Source: Mariniflexile fucanivorans (GTDB lineage: Bacteria > Bacteroidota > Bacteroidia > Flavobacteriales > Flavobacteriaceae). Taken from it: a stretch of DNA of 64,000 nt. The position numbers and the translations under genes were made by a program. The notes under the pieces are model-generated. The model was given only the letters and a program-made list of their open reading frames with translations. It ran no database searches and was not told the origin of the DNA. The stretch lies in NCBI RefSeq assembly GCF_004341235.1, contig NZ_SLUP01000003.1, forward strand, positions 124,001 through 188,000, in the 5' to 3' direction. Positions 41,826 to 49,700 of the stretch are shown piece by piece; position 1 is the stretch's first letter, and the number at the start of each line of letters is the position of its first letter.

Positions 41826-42581
41826 TTACTCCAACCACGCTTTAAAATCTTTTACACGCTCACGAGCAACAATAACCTCATCGTCGTTATAGGAGTTTAG
41901 TTTTATTTGAAGACGAGAATTGGTGTAGCTTACCATATCTTTTATGGCATTGATATTTACAAAGAATTTACGATTGATACGGAAAAAGGTTTGTGGTTCT
42001 AATTCGTTTTCTAACAATTCTAAAGTGGTGTCCAATAGATAGTTTCTGCCTTCGGTGGTGTGTAAATAAGTCCCTTTATTTTCACTGTAAAAACATTCTA
42101 TGTCGTCAATATTGATGAGTTTTAAATGTTGCCCTACTTTTACCGAAAAGCGTTTTTTGTATTCGCGGTCTATTGGGTTAATTAGTAGTTTTTTTATGTC
42201 GTTAAAATCTAAAGTAACGGCTTGTTTTTGAGGTAAGCGTTCTTGGTATTTATTTAGGGCTTTGGCTAAATCTTCATCATCAATAGGTTTCAGTAAATAA
42301 TCTATACTGTTTAGCCTGAAAGCTTGAAGCGCATATTCATCATAAGCTGTGGTGAAAATAACTGCAGATTTAATTTCGATGGCTTCAAAGATTTCGAATG
42401 ATAATCCGTCGCTTAATTGAATGTCTAGGAAAATTAAATCGGGGTGTTCATTATTTTGAAACCAATTGATGGATTCTTCAACGGAATGGAGCATGGTTTC
42501 GGATTCCATATTTAATGTTGCTAGCATACGTTGTAGGCGTCGTGCTGATGGTTTTTCGTCTTCGATGATGATTACTTTCAT
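41826..42581 (-). CDS. LytTR-family response regulator
   Basis: The 251-residue protein has a receiver domain with Asp53 (DLIFLDIQLSDG) and Lys in YLLKPIDDEDL. A C-terminal LytTR DNA-binding domain follows (about 145-250, FSVKVGQHLKLINIDDIECFYSENKGTYLHTTEGRNYLLDTTLELLE to FFRINRKFFVNINAI). It acts with the LytS-like kinase encoded upstream on the same strand. Operon order is kinase, 2TM protein, regulator. Confidence 0.93.
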   Translation of the reverse strand: MKVIIIEDEKPSARRLQRMLATLNMESETMLHSVEESINWFQNNEHPDLIFLDIQLSDGLSFEIFEAIEIKSAVIFTTAYDEYALQAFRLNSIDYLLKPIDDEDLAKALNKYQERLPQKQAVTLDFNDIKKLLINPIDREYKKRFSVKVGQHLKLINIDDIECFYSENKGTYLHTTEGRNYLLDTTLELLENELEPQTFFRINRKFFVNINAIKDMVSYTNSRLQIKLNSYNDDEVIVARERVKDFKAWLE

Positions 42582-42605
42582 TGGTTGGTTTTTTTAAATG
42601 AGTTT

Positions 42606-42637
42606 CAAAGTTGCAAAGTTGCAAAGTCGCAAAGTTT
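42606..42637. repeat. 8-bp tandem repeat (CAAAGTTG, four units)
   Basis: Four head-to-tail units with small changes (CAAAGTTG, CAAAGTTG, CAAAGTCG, CAAAGTTT) lie between the regulator and the 2TM gene. A second loose ACTG-rich repetition follows to 42680. Confidence 0.75.
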
Positions 42638-42684
42638 TTACTGAAAACTGAGACTGCGAATGTGACTGTGACTGAAAACTAATT

Positions 42685-42996
42685 TCACTGCCAAGGTTTT
42701 TTATCTTTTTCCATAAGTTCTTTTATTTTGCGTTCTTCCCAGTCTTTGCCTAATAGAAAACTAGGGGTGAAAACGGAGAGCCCGTGGGCCAACAAACCGA
42801 TGCCCCAAAAGACTAATGTGATGAAATTTTGCCATTGAAAATAGCTTTCGCCTTCGCCTAAATTTTGAATGTTTATAATAACAACCATGATGTTGACTAT
42901 TGCATACACTAAGGCGTGTCTGTAAAATCCAGAGATTTGTTTTACACGTTTCGCTGCGCGTTGATATCTGTCTTTTTCTATATAGTTCTTATCCAT
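42685..42996 (-). CDS. 2TM-domain protein
   Basis: The 103-residue protein has the 2TM layout: charged start (MDKNYIEKDRYQRAAKRVKQISGFYRHALVYAIVNIMVVIINI), a second hydrophobic segment (FITLVFWGIGLLAHGLSVF) and an end matching KDWEERKIKELMEKDKKPW. These small membrane modules accompany LytS/LytTR systems in flavobacteria, probably as sensory partners. It shares its last base with the kinase gene end and has the same fold as the kinase C-terminus. Confidence 0.87.
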   Translation of the reverse strand: MDKNYIEKDRYQRAAKRVKQISGFYRHALVYAIVNIMVVIINIQNLGEGESYFQWQNFITLVFWGIGLLAHGLSVFTPSFLLGKDWEERKIKELMEKDKKPWQ

Positions 42997-44333
42997 TATT
43001 TCCAGGTTTTATTGATTGACGATTCTTCTTTCTCTAAAATTTCTTGAATTTTGCGTTCTTCCCATGATTTGCCGTATCCAAAAACCCCAAAGGCATGAAA
43101 TGTTAAGCCCAATCCCCAACCCAACATTGGAAACCAGAACCATTGGAAACCCCAGAAAGTTTTGTAGTTTATAAATATTAAAAAGGGGATGACTAAACAA
43201 TAAGATATTAAATTGGAGTAAAAAGCTTTAATAGCTTCCACACGTTTTTTGGCTTTGTAATAGGCGTCTTGCTCGTTGTAATTATGATTGGTTTCCATGT
43301 TATAAATTTGTTTTGTAAGCATTGGTATAGCTACTGTAAACCTGTTTGCTTCTTTGTTAATGTTTATTTTTTTTGTGGTTAGCAGATCATACCGCTGCAT
43401 GATATTGTTTAAACCTACGCCACTACTCTTTTTCACTATCTGTTTGGGTTGCAGGTTATTTTCAACCACCAAACTATCACCATCTTCATAAATTTTTATG
43501 TGCAATGGCTTTTTAGATGTTACCGTATTGTGCTTTACGGCATTTTCTAATAGTAGTTGTAATGATAGTGGTACTACTTTACTTTCTGGGTTGTTGGCTT
43601 TTTCGGGAATATCGAAAATAATACTATCTTCAAAGCGCATTTTTAAAAGCGACATGTAGGTTTTTGCGAATTCCAATTCTTCATCTACCGATACCAATTC
43701 TTTATTTTTTTGTTCTAAAACATAGCGATATACTTTAGATAGTGAGGTGGTAAACTTTTGAGCATTCGCGGGATTTTCTTCAATCAAACTGGTTAATACG
43801 TTTAAACTGTTGAATAAAAAATGTGGATCTAATTGGTTTTTTAACGCATCGAACTTCGCACTTGCTGTACCGGCAATAACCTTTTGTTCTTTTATCTTGT
43901 TTTGTTGGTACCTATTATAAAAGTATATAATATGAAACGTAGAAATAACAGTTAACGTAATCCATAAACTAAACTTATACCTAGCTAAACTTTCACCTTT
44001 AATAAATTCTTCCAATGTTTTTCCATCAAAATACATATCGGTAAACATATTTAAGAAGAACAAACAAATAAGCGTTAATGCAGTAGCAGCAATAAAGCCT
44101 ATAATGATGCGTTTAAATCTATCTTTCGGTTTCCAATTTATCTTTTCCATAAAGTCGAAAAAGGACATATTCACTATACCAATAACAAAAGAGTATAATT
44201 GATAAATAAAAAAAGTGAGTACTAATACTTTAAAACTTTTATTTTCAAACCCGCCAGAAGCCGCATTATCTATAACAAATATTCCAATACCTATTAAAAA
44301 TAATATGAGTATGTTCTTTAACCACTTTTTCAT
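42996..44333 (-). CDS. LytS-type histidine kinase fused to a C-terminal 2TM domain
   Basis: The 445-residue protein has four N-terminal membrane segments (to about 140) and a kinase domain with phosphoacceptor His171 (QLDPHFLFNSLNVLTSLI), VPLSLQLLLENAVKHN and GVGLNNIMQRY. After KQIYN at about residue 350 a complete 2TM module follows (METNHNYNEQDAYYKAKKRVEAIKAFYSNLISYCLVIPFLIFINY to KSWEERKIQEILEKEE). The module begins with a Met, as if a separate gene was joined by loss of a stop codon. It probably phosphorylates the LytTR regulator. Confidence 0.9.
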   Translation of the reverse strand: MKKWLKNILILFLIGIGIFVIDNAASGGFENKSFKVLVLTFFIYQLYSFVIGIVNMSFFDFMEKINWKPKDRFKRIIIGFIAATALTLICLFFLNMFTDMYFDGKTLEEFIKGESLARYKFSLWITLTVISTFHIIYFYNRYQQNKIKEQKVIAGTASAKFDALKNQLDPHFLFNSLNVLTSLIEENPANAQKFTTSLSKVYRYVLEQKNKELVSVDEELEFAKTYMSLLKMRFEDSIIFDIPEKANNPESKVVPLSLQLLLENAVKHNTVTSKKPLHIKIYEDGDSLVVENNLQPKQIVKKSSGVGLNNIMQRYDLLTTKKININKEANRFTVAIPMLTKQIYNMETNHNYNEQDAYYKAKKRVEAIKAFYSNLISYCLVIPFLIFINYKTFWGFQWFWFPMLGWGLGLTFHAFGVFGYGKSWEERKIQEILEKEESSINKTWK

Positions 44334-44341
44334 TCTAAATG

Positions 44342-44962
44342 TTATTTACAAGATTCTAATAGCATTTCTGCACGGTCTTTTCCCCAATTTGGGCTAAAAG
44401 GTGTTTCTGGTTTAAAGTTAGTAAAAAGTTCTAAAGCGTGTTCTAAGTCCTTACAAAAGGGCGTGGTATCTTGTCCAAAATATTTGGCACCACCCATATT
44501 CCATTCGGCTTTGCAATACACCACACGCGGGTTTTCTGGCGCTATCATTTCAGCTTTTGTATAGAGTTCAACAACTTTACCAGATAAGGTCATGCCGTAT
44601 GTAGCACCATCATAAGCGACCCAAGCAGTGTGTAATAAGGCTTGTAATACTAAAATTTCCGGGTTGTTTTTTGAAATAGCCGTAGCATCATTAATTAGAT
44701 CTTGTGCTTTTTTTAATTGTGCTGATAGTTTTTCTTCATCACTTTCACCAAAACTGTTTACAATATTAACTTGAGCTGCGTAGTAAAGCGGCAACCAGTT
44801 ATCTGGCTCTGCATTGCCAATGCGTTCAAATAAATTGGAAGCTTCGGTTGGGTTATTTTGTCCCCAGAGTTCAAAGGCTTTTTGCATGCCTTGTTCGTAA
44901 TTAGTTTGAGCAGATGTAACTACTGAAACTATAAATGTGGCGATGATTATTAAATTTTTCAT
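44342..44962 (-). CDS. Secreted TPR-like protein
   Basis: The 206-residue protein has a signal peptide (MKNLIIIATFIVSVVTSAQ). It then consists of helical repeats resembling TPR units (NYEQGMQKAFELWGQNNPTEASNLFERIGNAEPDNWLPLYYAAQVNI, NPEILVLQALLHTAWVAYDGATYG, IAPENPRVVYCKAEWNMGGAKYFGQDTTPFCKDLEHALELF). Its stop is 8 bp before the kinase gene start, so it is the first gene of that sensor operon. Its role is unknown; it may scaffold a complex in the periplasm. Confidence 0.7.
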   Translation of the reverse strand: MKNLIIIATFIVSVVTSAQTNYEQGMQKAFELWGQNNPTEASNLFERIGNAEPDNWLPLYYAAQVNIVNSFGESDEEKLSAQLKKAQDLINDATAISKNNPEILVLQALLHTAWVAYDGATYGMTLSGKVVELYTKAEMIAPENPRVVYCKAEWNMGGAKYFGQDTTPFCKDLEHALELFTNFKPETPFSPNWGKDRAEMLLESCK

Positions 44963-45057
44963 GAGTTTATATTTATTATTTTTGGTTTCATACTACTTCC
45001 ATAAGGCTCTTGAATTGTGTGTCAAGACTTCGGAATGGGAGTTTTATTATTTTGATT

Positions 45058-45483
45058 TTAAATTTTTATGTATTGAGTGATTGATTCATTTTGAATTTGA
45101 AATTTAGCATCTTCCCATTTTGGAGGCCCCATAAATCCTTTGACGTTATTGGAACAGCCATAATCTTCTTTAGGAATTCCAAATAAATTGGTATCCATTT
45201 TATTATTATCATTTTCATCATGAAACATAGACACGGCGTACGTTCCGTTTGGAACATCTTTAAAAACGATTGTGCAGCTATTATTTTCAATTTTTCTAAT
45301 ATCGCTTTTAATGCCTTTACCTAAAAACGTTGATTCAGAATTATAAAGTGCCACAAACACACGTCCGTTATTACTGTTCAAATTTGAAATAACCACAGTA
45401 ACATCGTTCTGTTTTGATTGTTGTGCGTTTAAAGTAATGACACTAAAAAGTGACAGACATACTATTTTAATTAGATTCTTCAT
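45058..45483 (-). CDS. Secreted DUF2141 protein
   Basis: The start at 45483 (MKNLIKIVCLSLFSVITLNAQ, signal peptide) gives 141 residues; the frame is open 63 bp further upstream without a sensible N-terminus. The body VTVVISNLNSNNGRVFVALYNSESTFLGKG, VPNGTYAVSMFHDENDNNKMDTNLFGIPKEDYGCSNNVKGFMGPPKWEDAKF is the DUF2141 pattern with its HDENDNNKMDTN calcium-loop-like segment. The role is unknown. Confidence 0.85.
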   Translation of the reverse strand: MKNLIKIVCLSLFSVITLNAQQSKQNDVTVVISNLNSNNGRVFVALYNSESTFLGKGIKSDIRKIENNSCTIVFKDVPNGTYAVSMFHDENDNNKMDTNLFGIPKEDYGCSNNVKGFMGPPKWEDAKFQIQNESITQYIKI

Positions 45484-45642
45484 GATGGTTTGTTTTTTAA
45501 TTATGATACAAATATCGAACACCTTAGCAGATTTTAAAAATACCACTTACCCAACTGTATTTTTTTTAGGATGGACTGTAAATAAAAAGAAAAATCTGAG
45601 TTTTCAAATCCTAAATTCCAAAAAAAAGCAATTTATAAGAAC

Positions 45643-45682
45643 AAAAAAAAATCAAAAGATGTCACGTCTTTTGATTTTTTTA
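45643..45682. terminator. Intrinsic terminator of the tonB gene
   Basis: A 14-bp stem (AAAAAATCAAAAGA and its complement) with a short loop and flanking A and T runs lies 29 bp past the tonB stop codon. Confidence 0.8.
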
Positions 45683-45710
45683 AATACAATTATCAAACCA
45701 AGCTAAAATA

Positions 45711-46463
45711 CTAAATTTGATATTTGAAGAAAATAGGAACCGAGTAAGCTACTCTAACAGGTTTTCCGCGTTGTTTACCAGGTTGCATTTTTGGTAACAG
45801 CCCAATAATACGTTCAGCCTCTTTTTCTAAAATTTTATCTGGACCTCTAGAGCGTATTCCTGTAATATTACCTTTAGAGTCGATTACGAATATAACCGAT
45901 ACGCGCCCTTGAATACCAAGTTGCAATGCCGTTTCTGGGTAAGTGAAATTTTTAAGCACATGTTCTTGCATTTTTTGCTGAAAACAATCTTTAGTTTCAC
46001 TTTTTGATAAGCCTTCGCAACCAGGGAATACAGGCACATCTTCAATAACGGCAAAAGCCACTTCCACATCTTCTTCAATCACATTTACCCTTACATCACT
46101 AACACCTACGCCGCCCACTACACCTTTACTACTTGAAATAGCTTCGTTTTGGTCGGTTTCACTACTAAACATCACGGTTTCTTCAACCTCCTTAACATCA
46201 TCAACTATTTGAATGTTTTCACTAATAGCAATGGTAGCCGCTGGCGGTGGTGGCGGTGGTGGCGCATTGTAATTTATAAGGGGTATGTCTTCTTCATTTT
46301 GCGCTTCCATAGTTAAAACATCTATATCAACTTCACTTTTTTCATACGTTTTATACTCTAAAGCTTGCCAAGAAAAAAACAACATAAGGTTTAAGCCAAT
46401 AGCAAAAAAAATACTACTGTTCCTACCTATTTCTAATTCTGGATTTTTTTTTCGGAGTAACAT
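45711..46463 (-). CDS. TonB energy transducer
   Basis: The 250-residue protein has an inner-membrane anchor (about 16-36, NSSIFFAIGLNLMLFFSWQALEY), a short proline run (NAPPPPPPPAA, about 65-75) and a C-terminal TonB domain (about 160-250, VLKNFTYPETALQLGIQGRVSVIFVIDSKGNITGIRSRGPDKILEKEAERII, LPKMQPGKQRGKPVRVAYSVPIFF). It passes proton-motive energy to outer-membrane receptors such as the one at 52119-54272. ExbB/ExbD are not next to it. Confidence 0.93.
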   Translation of the reverse strand: MLLRKKNPELEIGRNSSIFFAIGLNLMLFFSWQALEYKTYEKSEVDIDVLTMEAQNEEDIPLINYNAPPPPPPPAATIAISENIQIVDDVKEVEETVMFSSETDQNEAISSSKGVVGGVGVSDVRVNVIEEDVEVAFAVIEDVPVFPGCEGLSKSETKDCFQQKMQEHVLKNFTYPETALQLGIQGRVSVIFVIDSKGNITGIRSRGPDKILEKEAERIIGLLPKMQPGKQRGKPVRVAYSVPIFFKYQI

Positions 46464-46599
46464 GGCTATTTATTTTTTGTTATCTTAAAGTTAGTAGATA
46501 TAAGAACAAATAACAATGATAATTATCAGGTTAATTTGGTTTGGAAATTGATTTCATCAGTAAAAAAACTCAACTCCAATGACTCCACCGAAGACTAAT

Positions 46600-46680
46600 T
46601 AAGCAGATCTACAAAGCATCCAATTGGTTGCTCTTTTTATCCTCTCTAATGGTTCAAAAAAAGTTTATAGAAAATGCCAT
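46600..46680 (-). pseudogene. Vestigial 3' end of a TonB-dependent receptor
   Basis: On the minus strand this reads FSINFF-stop-TIREDKKSNQLDAL-stop. It corresponds to the intact receptor's end FFWTISEDKKSNQLDNL (52119-52170). A 27-bp block (46618-46644) is identical to 52128-52154. Only the last 20 or so codons remain. Confidence 0.65.
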
Positions 46681-46685
46681 TTTAT

Positions 46686-46717
46686 AAAAAAACCGCCGAT
46701 AAAATCGGCGGTTTTTA
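46686..46717. terminator. Intrinsic terminator of the dual-nuclease gene
   Basis: CCGCCGAT and ATCGGCGG flank an AAA loop, with A runs on one side and T runs on the other, 21 bp beyond the stop codon of the large gene. Confidence 0.88.
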
Positions 46718-46738
46718 TAAATTTAAATTGCAATCTTG

Positions 46739-49700
46739 TTATTCTTTAATAAGAGTTTGGGTGTCTTTCAACTCATCGTCTACATAAATTTGCAAATAGT
46801 AATAGCCTCTTTGTAAATACCATAATGGTAAAATCTCTTTATTTTTACCACATAATGAGTTATTATGAGATCTGTAAACTAATCTACCATAATGATTATA
46901 AACTAGGAATTTTACTTTAGAATTCGCTTTTACATTTTCTAGCTTTACAGTGACATACAATCTAAATGGATTAGGGTAAACGCTAAAACTTAAATCTCCA
47001 TTTTCACTATCGTTACAAGCCCCTAAAGTATCACCATGATTTAAATGAGCTTGAACTGCATTTTGTGATACACAAATAGAACGACCATTATGACACATTT
47101 CTACTTTTGGATATCTACCATTATTATCACATTGCACATCCACTACATCCACTAGGATTTCAGTATCTATAGAACATCCATTTGCATCCATAACCGTTAC
47201 AGAGTAGGTTGTGGTTTCTTCTGGACAAACTTTTATGGCATTGGTGGTTTCACCTGTACTCCAAGCATACGTGTATGGCGCCATTCCGCCTGAAACCGTA
47301 GAAATTGATATGGTTGTACAAGATTCTGGTGCATACCCGTAATACACAGTAGCATCCTCTGTTTTTGTATACTCTAATGGCATTGGTTCAGTAATAGCAA
47401 CTTCATTCGTTAGCGTATTTCCTAAAGCATCGGTAACAATTACCGAGTAAGAACCTCCTATGAGTCCTGTGGCTGTTGCCGTTGTTTGCCCATCACTCCA
47501 CAAATAACTATATGGTGTAATCCCTCCAGAAACGGTTGCTGTTGCAGTTCCATTTTGTTCTCCTGCACACGTCACGTTAGTGGCTGTTATTTCATTTAAA
47601 GTAAGTTCCTTTAACAGAAAACGAGCGGATACCGGGAAATGGTCCGACGTTGTAGATGTATAACTAGCATTATAAAATTCGTAGCCTACACTCACGGATT
47701 GATTGATGTAAATTGGAGCCACCTCGTTAGAAACCATAATATGATCAATCATATTTTCTCTAAAAACATACGAACGATAATCGCCAGCACTTAAAGCACT
47801 GGTTACAATCGTATAATTTGTTGGATCGACCACATATTTATCGAAAGTACTCACTGTTGTTGATACATTATCTGCAACGGTAAAGTCTACATCATCATTA
47901 AAATCGCCTAAAATAATCAAATTAGCATTTGGATATTGCGCATCTAGAGTATCTTTAAGCACCTCAACATCATACTTACGCATATCATAACGTTCTTGAG
48001 AATCTGTAGACCCATTAGCTCTTGCGTGTAGTGCTACCATATTAAATTGTTTGGTTACACCATCTAAAGTAACATCTGCAGTCATCATAAATGGCAATCT
48101 TCCGCTTGCATAGAAACGCGTTTTATCGGATACAGGGTAATCTGACAAGAAGGAATCATCACCACCATTATAATAAGGGTGCATACTAGACAAAAGTGCT
48201 TTAGTACTTACCACAGAAACGGTATTGGTATTATATATAAATCCAACTTTTTGTTGTGTACCTGTTTCATCATTTGGATACGAAACAGCTTCTGAAAGCA
48301 CGTAACTATATCCAGGCATTTCACTTACCATTTGCGCAAATAATACATCGTCTGAAACTTCTTCTACCGTATAAACATCGGCATCCAATTGTTGAAGTAC
48401 TGTTTTTACACTCTCTTTTTGTATCGCATCAGAATCTAGATTTCCTGCTGTTGGCGCATTGGTTTCATCGCCAAACCACTCAATATTCCAAGCCACAACA
48501 TCAAACGTTTTATCTTTTGAAACCGTTACCGAACTTCCTAAAGGAATATAGGCTCCTGCACATGCCATATCAGATGTCATACGCGGTAATAATTGATACG
48601 TTTCATAAAAACGACCAACAACTCCCACTATTTCATCACAAGATTGTGGCTGACCTAGTCCAACAATGTCTTCAACATCATTATCTATTCTCAATTCGCC
48701 ATTACCACTTGCGTCTGTTAATACATAATTAGAGTTTCCAAAAAGGATATCTCCTGGTTTTGGAAATGCCGGATTTAGAATTTTTACTAATTCGGCTGGG
48801 TGATTGCCCATGTCTGCCAATGTAATTGTAACGGGCTCTATAGGGATATTTGGCAATCCATTATTTTCTACATTAGTCACCGCGCTAATTTGAATTTGAT
48901 CATTAAAAGCGCTTCTTGTACCTGTAACGGTAATAGAATCTCCAATGATAAAATTACCATGACCATGAACAAGTTCGTCGAAAATGGCTATACCTGCTGT
49001 ATCATCTTGAATATAGGCAGAACCCGCAAATTGGTCTGAAACCGTTAGCACACCTGTTATTTTTACCAGTGTTCCTTCAACAGAAGCACGCGCATCAGCA
49101 ATTGAAATAACTTCCATAGCTATTTCAACATCTCCAAACACCTGTCCAACATTAATAGCCCCAAACGTATTCGTTGCAGTGTCCCAAGTAAAATCGTCAT
49201 ATACTGTTCCTGTACCAATCAATTGAAGTGAAGAGCCTTCAAGAGCACTACTTGATTCTGAAATACCAATATCTGTACTTAACATGCCACTGGCAGAACC
49301 ACTTGTAGCAGTAAAAGCACCTTCATAACTTAAAAATTGAATGACTTTGCCTGTAGCATCGACTAAAGCTAAACCATCTGGCGACCCATTTTGTATACCA
49401 TTATATGAGAAAAACATGGTTCCATAGCCATTCATTTGATCTGGAATGGTTCCTGTCAATGGAATAGTACCATATAAAGCACCTCCGCTACCATTGTATA
49501 ATTCAATACTCCAATCTGTTAAATCGGTTCCAGACCAGCCAGCTATTTCAATGGCTTCTCCAACATCAGCTCCAGCATTGTCGTAATGAATTTCATTAAC
49601 AAACACCAAATCTCCAAATTTTTGATCGGTGTTGATGTCCCCAAAAGTATTATCTAAAGCGGCCCAAGTAAAATCTGTATATACCGATCCTTTACCGATG

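Noticed and set aside
48256-48732. 158-codon plus-strand frame opposite the dual-nuclease gene
   Set aside because: It overlaps the EEP nuclease region on the other strand and has no recognisable domain; His/Leu/Gln richness is a codon shadow.
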